DNA of 64,000 bases from JAGNDO01 sp963704975. Lineage in GTDB: Bacteria; Chloroflexota; Anaerolineae; Caldilineales; Caldilineaceae. Of the stretch, positions 18,241 through 29,716 are shown piece after piece. Under the pieces are notes generated by a model that saw only the letters and a program-made list of their open reading frames with translations, had not been told where the DNA came from and did no database searches. The DNA lies in contig CAVPIK010000031.1 of the NCBI GenBank assembly GCA_963704975.1, positions 248,001 through 312,000 on the forward strand. The letters are read 5' to 3'. Within the stretch, counting starts at the first letter, position 1. The number at the start of each line of letters is the position of its first letter. The translations under genes and the position numbers were made by a program.

Positions 18241-19812
18241 GTCAAACCATCACCGTGGCCGGGATCGAAAAGACCCAGGGGCGGCGCACCTGGGCCGATG
18301 GCGGCTTCACCGACTTTGTCACCCTGCGCTTTGCCCCGGACAAACTCACCTTCCGAGACATCGACCAGACCGAAGCCGCGCCCAAAATCCACGCCCTGTC
18401 CCAACTGCGCTATGTCAAAGCCCTCTCCTTTGGCCGAGAACGCCCCCGCATCATCACCTGGCTGCGCCTGGCCCCAGACCGCCCCGCCGCCCAGCTCTTC
18501 CCCACCCTCAACGCCCAAACCGACGACGGCGAAACCCTGCTCAGCACCAACTCCTTCATCACCCACACCCTGCGCCACCTGATCGGCCAGGGCTGGCTGC
18601 GCTATGAACAGGGCGGCTGGCTGGCCGCCGTGCCCGACCGGGCAGGCCGATTGGTCCGCCCGTGCCGCCGCCATCCTCTCTTTTTTGATGAAAGAAAACC
18701 GTCTGCATCTCTACGCGGGGCCGGGCGTACCCCTTCCCGCCGCCGACGACCTTGGGGGCGTCCACCCCCTCCAAGATCTGATTCCCCTGGATCGCCTAGG
18801 GTACGTGCGCGAAATCGTGTGGCGGGAAAATCCTCTGGCCGCCTTCAACACGGCCTATTTCCTGCTGGAACACAACGATTTCCTCAGCCACCACTCCGGC
18901 CTGGGCGAAGCGTACAACCTCTTCGTCAGCGACGGCGTGGTCCGGCGCCCGCCCCTCTATCGGCGCAGCACCCTGTGGCAAGGGGCCGATGGCCGCTGGG
19001 CGTTGGACCTCTTCGGTCTGGACGATATGGCCCTGACCTTCCCCGACGCCGACCCTGCGCCCCTCACCTTCAGCCTCAACCAACCGGCCCCCATCACCGC
19101 CTACACCCGGCGCTGGGCCATCGCCGAGCAGGGCCAGGTCATCGGCTCCACCCCCATCGCCCCAGAGCGTCACGAATTCACCATCGTCGACTGCCGCGTC
19201 GTGGGCAGCAAACCCGGCGGCGGATTGGAAATCCCCCAAAACGGCTTCGTGCTCTCATTCGATCCCAGTGCCCTCACCCCGCCCCTGCGCACCGCCCTGG
19301 AAGCTGGACGGGTGGGCTACCAGTTCCGCTCCCCGGCCCACGGCCACATGCGCCAGGCCATCCAAGTCGGCCCCCGGCTCCTGCGGGGCGGCGAGATCGC
19401 CCTCAGCCCCACCTCCCTGGCCGACGAAGAGTTCTGGATGGACCGCATCCTGCCCGACGGCACCCGCCAGGCGGGCGTCGTCCCCTCGGACTATCCCGAC
19501 GACGTGGACCGCACCCGGGCCGGGCGCGTCGGCCTGGGCATCACCCCCACCGGCGACCTGATGGTCACGGTGATGATGGGGGCCGAGACCAAGGGCGTCA
19601 GAAACCCGGCCGTGGACAGCGCCGGGGCCACCCTGGTCGAACTGGCCACCCTCATGCGCCAACACGGCGCCCAAGCCGCCGTCAACCTGGACGGCGGCGG
19701 ATCCAGCCAACTCTTCTTCCTCGGCGGATCCACCACCGTCCCCGGCAACCGCCTGGGCCTGGAGGCCGTCCACTACGAACGCATGGTCCCCGCCATCGGC
19801 GTGGTGGGGTGA
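18213..19812 (+). CDS. Phosphodiester glycosidase family protein (NAGPA domain), frameshifted
   Basis: The C-terminal domain belongs to the family of N-acetylglucosamine-1-phosphodiester alpha-N-acetylglucosaminidase (NAGPA, DUF2233). It shows VGLGITPTGDLMVTVMMGAE and the hallmark VNLDGGGSSQLFF near the end. The N-terminal part (MGTTNYSDLGQTITVAGIEK) starts at ATG 18213 inside the previous gene. A frameshift near 18660 joins it to the remainder (AAILSFLMKENRLHLYAGPG). No signal peptide is seen. The overlap with the sugar mutase fusion suggests coupled expression. The family cleaves sugar-1-phosphodiester bonds; the substrate here is unknown. Confidence 0.75.
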
Positions 19813-20057
19813 GTGGGCCAGGAGAAACAAAGGGCAAATCTTCGCTTTCTCGCAAACTGTTTGACGCTTGACCCCGTTCGTGCTACGGTATAGCCGCTTC
19901 GCAAATCGATCTCTTCTCTTGAGACCAACCTCGCTTTTCGCTTTCTTGTTTGGACAGCCTCAGAATAGACATTGGATAGATTCTCGGATAGATTTGTCGT
20001 GTTACAGTGACTCCATTCGCCATCGTCGCTACATCTTTGACGGAGATCACCGCCCCT

Positions 20058-20201
20058 ATGCCCATCACCGACTATCGCAATTTTGACATCTTCCTCACCC
20101 GTTCCGGGGAACACGACCGGACCGTTCCAATCGTCGCGCCCGGTGGAGACACCAACATCCCGATCAATCTACCGTTTGATTCTAAGATTCAGGCAAACTA
20201 A
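20058..20201 (+). pseudogene. N-terminal fragment resembling a CHAT-domain protein
   Basis: Forty-seven residues, starting MPITDYRNFDIFLTRSGEHD. The pattern (short lead, NFD-hydrophobic, R-SGE, later APGG and LPF) matches the N-terminal beta domain I know from large CHAT-protease proteins of Chloroflexota and Cyanobacteria, but it stops after LPFDSKIQAN. It lies 71 bases before the caspase-family gene. It could be a decayed partner gene or a small adaptor domain; I favour a truncated gene. Confidence 0.4.
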
Positions 20202-20272
20202 TTCATCTAGCCAGTCTCGTGATTTGACAGTGTGAGACGTGAACAGCGCTTTTTATCTTTCAGGAGATTCCC

Positions 20273-22404
20273 ATGAATGATCGATTCCAGTCACCAAAAA
20301 TATGGGCGTTGCTTATAGGCATTGATTGCTATATGCCCGCCACCGTCTCAGGCATTCCGCGTTACGGCACGCTGCGAGGGTGCGTCAACGATATTCGGCT
20401 GATGGAGGACCTTTTGCGTTCTCGATGGCATGTGCCATCAGAGCGCATCTTCCGGCTAACGGCATCAGGTTCTGGAGAGACGCCCTCGGAGCCTTTCGAC
20501 GTATGGCCGACTCGCTCCAATATTGTTGGGGCCTTTCGCTATTTGGCGGAACAGGCTATGCCCGGGGATCAGGTGTATATTCACTATGCCGGTCATGGCG
20601 GCCGGGCTGTCACGGTCTTTCCAGAACTGAAGGGGAAGGATGGCTTGGATGAGTCCATTGTTCCCACAGATTATGGCCAAATTCAAAATCTGGTCCAGCC
20701 GGAAGATCGCTATTTGCGAGACCTGGATCTGGCCACCTTGCTCCAGGGGTTGGTCGATCGCGGCTTGTTCGTAACGATGGTCCTGGATAGCTGCCATTCC
20801 GGCGGCGCAACCCGAGGCACGGATGAGGATGGGGTCCGGGGCAGTGATGAAGTCGATTATGTGCCGAGAACTCGGGATAATCTGGTCCGAATCCCAGCTT
20901 CGCTGCGGGACGATCTACAGGATGTCGAACTGGGAACTCGCAGCGCTCAAGTTGCCAGCGGCTGGGTACCGGGCGTCAAAGAATATACGTTGATCGCAGC
21001 CTGCCGTGCATTAGAATTGGCTCGAGAATATAAAACTCCCAACGGTGAGACACATGGGGCCCTGACCTACTGGCTTTGGAATGCCCTTCAAAGTTCCGCC
21101 CAAACTTGGGATATGGCTCACCGCCAGGTTGTGGCCAAGGTGCATGGTCGATATTCGGACCAAACGCCTCAACTCCAAGGCGCAGGAGACCGGTTGATCT
21201 TTGGCAGCGAGGTCGCACCCACGCCGATGGGGGCAACCGTGATGGAGTTGGCAGGAAATCGCTTGCGTCTGGACGTGGGCCAGGCTGGGGCTGTCGGGAA
21301 AGGTGCCCAGTATTTTATCTATCCTGCGGCGACCACCGATTTCGGGCGCACTGATGAGCGGCTGGCCGTTGTTGAGGTGGAACAGGTTTTGGATGGTTCA
21401 TCGTGGGCCAGGTTGGTCCGAATGTTGGGGACCGATATCCAGATCGAGTCGGGAGACCAGGCAATTCTGTTTGATCCTGGTCATGCTCAGCGGCGGAGCG
21501 TCTGGTTGGTGCCGGGTGTCTCTGCACCGGAATCAGTGGCGCGCGCTGCTCTGGATCAATTAACTCAAGCCATTCAACAGGGCGAGAGCCGTTTTGTCAC
21601 CCTCGCCCAGGATCAAGCCTCGGCCAGCTTTCAAGTGGGCGTGACCGCCGACCCGGCCTTTGAAATTCGAGATGCTGGTGGGCAAATCTCCCCTATCTTC
21701 CGTCTCTTCCCCTCTCGACACAGGGAGGTCAGGTCGATTTGGATAGCCTGACAGATGCCGCCGAAGATGCCCTACTCTGTTTGGAGCATCTGGTTCGCTA
21801 CTTCACCGTTTTGGAACTGGAGAACCCTGATCCCGCTTCTCGACTGGCGGGCAAGTTGGAAGTCAAACTCCTGCACACCCCGGACGAACTTCTGGACATG
21901 CCCGGCGGCATTGCCACCGTTCGTCATATGGACGACATCTATTATCTGCATATCCGAAACTTGCATGCCCCCCTGGATCGGCCGCCGTCGGATGATCGCG
22001 AGTACCTTCAGGAGACTGCCAAGCGCACCCTGACGATCACCGTTCTGAACCTGACGCCGGATTGGGGGATCGCCCAACTGATTCCTGACGGCGGCACACC
22101 CTATGAGTTGGGTCCCGGCGAAGTCTTGCGCATCCCAGATGAGGCGAACCCAGGGGGGCTGCCAGTCCTGCCAAGCTATCGATCTGCTGTGCCGGACGGC
22201 GACCGAGAGGAAGCTATCGATATCTTCAAGATTTTTGCCACCACCGAGACCTCTGATTATCGATCCTTCTTGCTTGATCCGGTGAAGGATGTCGTGCGTA
22301 GTCGGGCAACCCCCGCTTCGCCGCCCAAGCCCCAGGAGCCGGAACGGTCCTGGATCACAACCCAGCTTCTGATTCGAGTGGTCAGAGATGACACGACCAC
22401 TTGA
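20273..22404 (+). CDS. Caspase-family (C14, metacaspase-like) protein with C-terminal DUF4384-like region, one frameshift
   Basis: A cytoplasmic cysteine protease candidate; no signal peptide. The catalytic pair is visible: His108 in HYAGHGG and Cys174 in LDSCHSGG. The p20-like core (WALLIGIDCY, LRGCVNDIRLMEDLL, SNIVGAFRYLAEQ) is complete. After the core comes a beta-rich region (GATVMELAGNRLRLDVGQAG). A one-base shift near 21730 moves the last 220 residues to another frame, where LAGKLEVKLL, LTITVLNLTPDWGIAQLIP and KIFATTETSDYRSF match the C-terminal domain usual in bacterial caspase proteins of this type. The start has AGGAGA. The gene lies upstream of an LCAT-like hydrolase; such pairs are candidates for regulated cell death or stress responses, which is inference. 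Confidence 0.85.
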
Positions 22405-22454
22405 GGCAAAAGAATGCTAAAAAGTCGGCATAGTTGAAATGGAGCAGGTAGATC

Positions 22455-23892
22455 ATGACAGCCAATCAATCACTCATTGAACGGTTCGCTGCGGCTAACG
22501 GTGATGAACTGGTCGAGATCCTGTACAACCCTTCCCCGACGGATGCGGCGACGTTACGGCAACATCTGGGTGAAGATCAATATCGACGCATGCGCACCCA
22601 GGCAATTCAGGTGCACATGGTCCGGGATGATGTTGATTCAGACACCAGCCATAATCGGGAACATGTCCTGATCGTGCCCGGTCTGTTGGGAACCAAACTG
22701 ATTTCCGTCGATGGACAGGGCGAACGCGAACAGATTTGGCTTGATGCGGACAGCATTTTGCAGGGCAAGCTGATGCGATTGCAACTCGCCCCAGGCGGAC
22801 AGACTCAGCTTGATCCTGCCTACAAGATCGAAGTTGGCGGGGTCATGAAGCGCTATTACGGCGAGCTGATGTTGGCCCTTGCCCGTAGTTTTCGAGTTGA
22901 GACCTTCGCCTATGACTGGCGCAAGAGCCTGCGGTCTAGCGCTGCCCAGCTGAACGAGACCTTGCTACGCCAATACACGAAGAACGATGTGGTCCACTTG
23001 GTGGCAGTCGGAGAAGGCGGCATGCTTGTTCGTCTGTGGGCGCATACCTATGGCGGGGAAAAGGAGGGCGGCGTAAATAAGTATCCCCAAGGCAGGATGT
23101 TGTTTTTGGGCAGCCCCCTTTATGGCTCCTTTGCCTTCTTGCAAGTGCTGGCCGGTCACAATCCCCTGGTCTCTTGGGCCGCCATGGTAGACCCACAGCA
23201 TAACCCCGATGACTTTCAGAAGTTGGTTCGCTCCATGCCCAGCATGTACGAACTCTTGCCGTCACCGTTATTGAATAAAAAGGAATGGGCGCAGCTCTAC
23301 GACATCAAGACCTATGGCCCCACAGTCGGTGTCGATCAAACCTATCTGCCGCGATGCGCTTGGGCTGCGTAAATCGCTAGACCAGACGGCTTTTGATGTG
23401 GACCGGACGATCTGTGTGATCGGCACTGGACAGCCCACTGTGAGCGCGATCCATCTGGAAGAGCTGGCCAAAGTCATCTCTAAGCCAGCCAGTCAGCGCT
23501 CGTTGGATGGTGAAAATGCCGCCCTCTACATCCTAGGCGATGGGGACGGACGCACCGCCTCCACTTTGGCTGACCCAAGCAGCTTGGGCCAAACGGGAAT
23601 CAGCACCTTCTACGCTGATGTGACTGCTGAATCCCTTCTCACCATGCCTGTCATATTGGGGACCGTTGCAGATCTTCTGACCAGAAAAATAGCGCAGGAG
23701 AAGGATAATGTGGACCATCTGGGATTGAGAATCGCCAATCCCCTGAACGATGAATTGACCGCCACGGATACGGGTGCTACTGGGGCGGGCCAGCCAAACG
23801 ATTGGAGCGCTGTTCAGGATGAGTGGAGAAAGGTGGAGAAGAACCTTAAAGATGCCGCTCGTTCTCGCGATGTCCGATGGGTGCATCTCTGA
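22455..23892 (+). CDS. LCAT-like alpha/beta hydrolase lacking the nucleophile serine, truncated by an IS, one frameshift
   Basis: The fold family is suggested by HVLIVPGLLGTKL (oxyanion region, residues 70-82), YDWRKSLRSSAAQLNE (LCAT motif) and the strand-elbow HLVAVGEGGMLVRLWAH. At the elbow the canonical HSxGG is VGEGG, so the catalytic Ser is Gly186 and the protein is probably not a hydrolase. A one-base shift near 23340 separates the first 300 residues from the rest (LDQTAFDVDRTICVIGTGQP). The last residues WVHL and the TGA lie inside the left inverted repeat of an ISKra4-type element, so the true C-terminus is missing. The gene follows the caspase gene by 50 bases and probably shares its transcript. 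Confidence 0.7.
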
Positions 23893-25545
23893 AAATTGAC
23901 GGAAAATACTTGACAAAAAAGTAGCCTCACGCCAGAGTAGATGGTCTACGAAAACCCTACTCACAACGGAGGCTACAAATGGAATTTTGCCACACAGACA
24001 ACATTTTGGACAGTCCAGCGGCGCAGATGATTGCGGAGTATATGCAAGATCTGCGCGTAAATGGAGTGACACGCAAGGATGCGGACAGTACAGGCACTTT
24101 TGAGCTTTGTGAACAGACGATCCACACGTTGGTCATGGCGTTAGAGAGAGAATTGGTGGGTGAAGCATTGAGTCAGTACGACACCACGACGAAAGAAGTA
24201 GAAGTGGATGGAAAAGCATATCGTCGCGGAGCCAGGCTGTCCGAGAGCTATCTGACGGCTGCGGGTCCGCTTTCTGTAGAGCGCTATTTGTACTATCCAG
24301 TCGGCGAAAAAGGCAAAAGCATCTGCCCATTAGAACTGCGCAGCGGGATCATCGCTGGCTTTTTCACACCCCGAGCGGCGAAACAGGGTGCCTTTGCCAT
24401 GGCGCACCTCACCCCTGGTGAATGCGAGAAGCTGTTTGACGAGATCGGCAACATGCGTCCTTCCCGGAGCAGTCTGGATCGGCTGACCAAAGCCCTTTCC
24501 CCCCACTGGGAAGAACATCGGGAGGATTGGGAAGTCAAGTTGCGAGAGAAAGAAACGGTTCCCGCCACAGCCACCGTCCTGGCCATCTCGGTGGATGGCG
24601 TCATGGCCCCCATGCGTGGGATGGAAAAGCCAGAGAAGACGGAACCCTCCACCAAACAGGCCAGCGGACCAAAGGGCTACAAGGAAGTGGGCTGCGGCAC
24701 AGTGACTATGTACAACCCGGAGGCCGAACGATTGCAAACCGTGTACTATGGCCGCATGCCGGAGAGCAAAAAAGTGTCCTTGCAACAGCAATTGGAGACC
24801 GAAATGGCCTCAATTCTGGCCATCACCCCGAACCTGTTGCGGGTTCACCTGTCTGATGGCGCCAAAGATAACTGGCGGCTCATGAACGACATCGAAGCCC
24901 GCCTGCCTGCTCCCTCTCAGGCCCCCATCGACATCGCAGACTTCTATCATGCCTGTGATCATCTGAAAAATGGCTGTGATGCCGCCTGGGGTGACAACTC
25001 GCAGAAAAGCAAGGAGTTTTTTGAACGCCTGAGAACCACTCTCAAAGAACGGGATAACGGTGCCGAACGGGTGATCCGCACGTTGCGTTTCCAATCCAGC
25101 CTGGCCAGCGGTCACAAGCGGGAACGGCTGGAAACCGAACTGACCTACTTCCGCAACCAGCAGCCACGCATGAACTATCCCGAATACATCCGTCGGGGCC
25201 TGCCCATTGCCAGTGGGGTGATGGAGGCTGCCTGCAAAACCCTGGTCACCCAGCGCATGAAACGCTCCGGCATGATCTGGACAAACGAAGGCGGTCAATC
25301 CATCCTCACCTTGCGCAGCCTCGTTCAGAGCAACCGCTGGGATGTTGCTTGGGCCTTGTTGAGCGCTGATTTCCGCATACCTGTCAAAGTATCAGATGAG
25401 CCGACCCAACACCCTGGGCAAACCATCTGTTCCGGCCTAACACCAATCAACCCATTGCCGGGGCCTTCTCAACCTCTCGATCTGTTCGAGGGTGCTGTCT
25501 TGATGCTGGCCTCACGATGATGTCAATTTTCAGAGATGCACCCAT
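23877..25545 (+). mobile_element. Insertion sequence, ISKra4 family
   Basis: Terminal inverted repeats of 24 bp, 23877-23900 and 25522-25545 in reverse, share GGGTGCATCTCTGAAAATTG. One transposase gene fills the element (about 1.67 kb). No clear target duplication is seen beyond an AT dinucleotide. The element sits at the 3' end of the LCAT-like gene. Confidence 0.9.
23979..25520 (+). CDS. ISKra4-family transposase
   Basis: An intact 513-residue DDE transposase, start ATG 23979 with ACGGAGG. Landmarks are LAISVDGVMAPMRG (first acidic residue), IDIADFYHACDHL (second) and the C-terminal PIASGVMEAACKTLVTQRMK with RSGMIW (third, E). These are typical of ISKra4. An N-terminal region with YRRGARLSESYLTAAGPLSV and the PRAAKQGAFAM segment is also family-like. 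No frameshift is present, so the element looks recently active. Confidence 0.92.
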   Translation: MEFCHTDNILDSPAAQMIAEYMQDLRVNGVTRKDADSTGTFELCEQTIHTLVMALERELVGEALSQYDTTTKEVEVDGKAYRRGARLSESYLTAAGPLSVERYLYYPVGEKGKSICPLELRSGIIAGFFTPRAAKQGAFAMAHLTPGECEKLFDEIGNMRPSRSSLDRLTKALSPHWEEHREDWEVKLREKETVPATATVLAISVDGVMAPMRGMEKPEKTEPSTKQASGPKGYKEVGCGTVTMYNPEAERLQTVYYGRMPESKKVSLQQQLETEMASILAITPNLLRVHLSDGAKDNWRLMNDIEARLPAPSQAPIDIADFYHACDHLKNGCDAAWGDNSQKSKEFFERLRTTLKERDNGAERVIRTLRFQSSLASGHKRERLETELTYFRNQQPRMNYPEYIRRGLPIASGVMEAACKTLVTQRMKRSGMIWTNEGGQSILTLRSLVQSNRWDVAWALLSADFRIPVKVSDEPTQHPGQTICSGLTPINPLPGPSQPLDLFEGAVLMLASR

Positions 25546-25624
25546 ACACAATACGTAAAGTATAGTTTCTCAACATGGCAGTGTCCAGATAACAGACCCG
25601 GATGCCCGGATAGGGAACATCAAT

Positions 25625-26400
25625 ATGAATGAGAAAAGCACTTCCCAACCAACCAACAAGCCTATTCCCCAATCCGCCACGGGCAAGAATCGAAAATTGG
25701 TGCAGGCTGCGGATCTGTTCAAGCAGCACGCCACGGAAGCTGGCCCGGTGCAGGCGGTGAACGGGGTCAGCTTGACCCACGCCGGGGAGATGGTGGCCTT
25801 AGTGGGGCCGACTGGTAGCGGCAAGACTACGTTGCTGGGGTTGTTGGCCGGGCTGGAGATGCCGGAACAGGGGCAGATCATTCTGTTGGGCCAGGATTTG
25901 GCCAGGCTCACCGCCAATGAGTTGGCGGATCTGCGGGGCCGGGCTGTGGGCACGATCTATCAGAGTTACAACCTCTTTCCCGGCTTCACCGTGCGCGGGA
26001 ATGTGGGGCTGCCCCTGCGTCTGATGCTGCGCCCGCCCTTTGATGCCCACGCCCGGGCCGGCGAAGTTTCTGGCCGAGCTGGGGCTGATGGGCTATCGGC
26101 CGACGCTTCCCTGCCGAGCTTTCCGGGGACGGCAACGCAATGGTGGCGATCGCCCGCTCCCTGGCCGCCAACCCGCCCCTGATTCTGGCCGACGAACCCA
26201 CGGCCAATCTGGACAGCGCCACGGCCCGGCAGATCACCGCCCGGCTGCCGCCCTGGCGGACACACGGGTCGCCACGGGGTGCTCCTGGCCACCCACGATC
26301 TGCGCACGGCCAGCCAGGCGGACCGGGTGATGACCCTGCGGGACGGGGAGATCGTCAAAGAACAATCCTGCAACCGGGACGCGCCAGCAATCAGGTTTTA
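25625..26400 (+). CDS. ABC transporter ATP-binding protein (LolD/MacB-like), frameshifted
   Basis: Walker A is VGPTGSGKTTLL near residue 62, the Q loop is IYQSYNLFPGFTVRGN, and Walker B is ILADEPTANLDS. These place it with LolD/MacB-type ATPases, which drive lipoprotein extraction or export. The frame shifts near 26055 and 26120, and the signature region reads AELSGDGNAMVAIARSLA instead of LSGGQxQ. A third shift near 26265 precedes the H loop (LATHDLRTASQADRV), and the gene ends at TAG 26400. It lies just downstream of the ISKra4 element, and its permease is not present, so it may be a relic. Start ATG 25625 is tentative; the first 25 residues are low complexity. Confidence 0.7.
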
Positions 26401-26928
26401 GCCGATGGCCTAAGCGATCGATTTGGGTTCATGTAGCGCCTCCCCGTTGCCTTCCCCTCCTCGACCTAGACGGCATCAGGCCGAACGTGTCTTTTTGCGC
26501 AAACACTTTTCTTCCAGCTTGACAGAAATAAACGCAACATGCTATAGTCTGCCCTGCCACACGGTCTCATATCAGTCGTTGCTCGTAATGGCTGTCTGTT
26601 CTGCCACCCCTTGACAGAATACAGCCCTGATAAAAAAAGACTGTTCCGGTTTTGTCCACGCAATTTGCTGTTGGAATCACCCGCCCAAAACTGTTGTTGA
26701 TGCAACCTCAAAATCGAATAAACTAAACCTTTCTTGTGCCTGCAAGCCATTGGCTGTATTCGACAGAAAGATCGCTTGCAGGTCGACTCGTTGTTCTCGT
26801 TGTCCACATTCCTAATCTGGCCTGTCCAGAAAAATCACTTAGACTAGATCGTCACCAGGCATCATTCCTGTATAACCGTTGATAGATTCTTTTCAGTACA
26901 GCACATTTTTCCAAAAGGAGCTTTGCCC
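26401..26928. other. Gene-free stretch upstream of the aap-type cluster
   Basis: I find no supportable gene. A near-consensus promoter sits at 26519-26548, leaving an unusually long untranslated leader of about 375 bases before the binding-protein gene. Around 26605-26650 the bases CCCTTGACAGAATACAGCCC precede a run of seven A residues. No riboswitch class is recognised. Confidence 0.5.
26519..26548 (+). promoter_or_regulatory. Predicted promoter for the aap-type cluster
   Basis: TTGACA at 26519-26524 and TATAGT at 26543-26548, spacer 18 bases. Confidence 0.6.
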
Positions 26929-28068
<1,140 letters not shown>

Positions 28069-28283
28069 ACCGGGAGCTGAGATCCTTTCACTCCCGGTCG
28101 GTATTGAGGGGGGGATCCGGATCGCCGCCCTCAGTACACCGTCCCAGCACGCCGGACCGCATTCCGTAGACCGTACTCTCCCCTGGACGATCCCTCGGTG
28201 CTCCAATTCACGGGCCTCCACGCCGATCAGGGCGCACAGCCTGTTGTCGGACACCGCGACCCATTCACGCAGGACAAGACCTT

Positions 28284-29705
28284 ATGACACCATCTGTCCC
28301 CGCAGTCTCATCGGAACCCATTCCCTTTATCGGGACTCACGGATCCTGGCAGTCATTGCCCAGGTTGTCTTTGGATGGTCATCGTGGCCCTGTGAGCATT
28401 CTGGTCAACAACATGGCCGACGCGTCGCGGCCTGCAGGCGGAGCACGTCTCCTTTAATTTGGAGCTTCCTGCAAGCAGGAGGCTGGCTTTGCCATTGCCG
28501 AGGGGCCCAGCCTTCGAGCCGAGGACAGCTATGGGCGCGCCTTTCTGGTCGGCATTCTCAACACGGTGCGGGTGGCCGTAGTCGGCATCGTCCTGGCCAC
28601 CCTCCTGGGCGTCGTCACCGGCATTGCCCGGCTTTCCAACAACTGGCTGTTGCGCAATATCGCCGGCGGCTATATCGAACTGATCCGCAACACGCCCCTG
28701 TTGGTGCAACTGTTCTTCTGGTATTTTGCCGTGATCCTGAAGTTGCCGGATCTTGGCCAAAAGATCTCAATGCCCGGGGTTGCCATGCTCAGCAACCGGG
28801 GCATGGCTTCAGCTGGTTTTATGTCACCGAGACCGGGCAGCCGTTGGTTTTATTGGTTGCTGGCCGGGCTTGTGGTGGCTGCGGTGGCTGATGTCCTGCG
28901 CCGGCGGCTGGCTCGCCAGGATCGGGTGGGCAGTCCTCACCTTGGCATTGCCGCCTTTCTGGTGGTGGCGATTGTGGGCTTGGTGTCACCAATATGACCG
29001 GCACTCTGCCGAGAACGTAACCTACGAACTGCGCCGGGGGGACCGGGGCACCCTCTTTGTGGATGTCAACGGCGACGGCGAGTTTAACCGGGGCGATGGA
29101 CAGCCCATGCGGTATGTACCGGTGACTGTGCGGCGGCGGACGGCACAGATCTGGGCACAGTGACCACAGATCGGTACGGCGAGTTTCGCTTCTACAATCT
29201 GGAGCAGGAAGGTGCGCGCCTGACTTGGGAGACGCCCCTGCGCTCTACTTCAGCCAACCGGCGCTGCAGGGCTTCAACTTTCTGGGCGGCCAGCTGCTCT
29301 CGCCTGAATTTGCCGGCCTGCTGTTGGGGCTGGTGCTCTACACGGCCGCCTTTATCGCCGAAGATTGCGGGCGGGCATCAATGCTGTGTCCAAGGGGCAG
29401 AGGGAAGCCAGCCGGGCCCTGGGGTTGACAATGGGCAGACCCTGCGCATGATTGTGCTGCCCCAGGCCATGCGGGTGATCATCCCGCCCCTGACCAGCCA
29501 ATTTCTCAATCTGACCAAGAACTCCAGTCTGGCCATCGCCAGTGGGCTACCCGGACCTCTTCAATGTCTCGCGGACCGTGTTAAATCAGTCGGGGGCGGC
29601 GGTGCAGATGTTCGCCTTGATTATGGGTACATACCTGGCCATCAGTCTGCTCACCTCGGGCTTTATGAACTGGTACAATAGCGCGTCGCCTTGGTTGAGC
29701 GATAG
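28284..29705 (+). CDS. aapQ: Amino-acid ABC transporter permease (AapQ-like) with a Ca-binding-like loop insert, frameshifted
   Basis: The permease core is clear: TVRVAVVGIVLATLLGVVTG, GYIELIRNTPLLVQLFFWYF, and later PEFAGLLLGLVLYTAAFIAE. The EAA-type loop (GQREASRALGLTMGQTLRMI, VLPQAMRVIIPPLTSQ) follows, then GYPDLFNVSRTVLNQSG. Many one-base shifts (near 28430, 28780, 28990, 29140, 29240, 29370, 29435, 29545 and 29690) must be bridged. Between helices, around 29005-29220, lies a hydrophilic insert with DVNGDGEFNRGDG, a calcium-loop pattern, then VPVTV and YGEFRFYNLEQEG, resembling an SdrD B-like repeat. This is far larger than the loop in proteobacterial AapQ. It is followed after 11 bases by the second permease. 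Confidence 0.75.
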
Positions 29706-29716
29706 GAGAAACCCTC

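Noticed and set aside
23877..25545. Target-site duplication of the ISKra4 element
   Set aside because: Only an AT dinucleotide is shared at the two borders, too short to be meaningful.
25625..26400. The broken ATPase as part of the caspase locus
   Set aside because: It lies beyond the IS and belongs to the LolD/MacB type; nothing links it to the caspase or LCAT-like gene.
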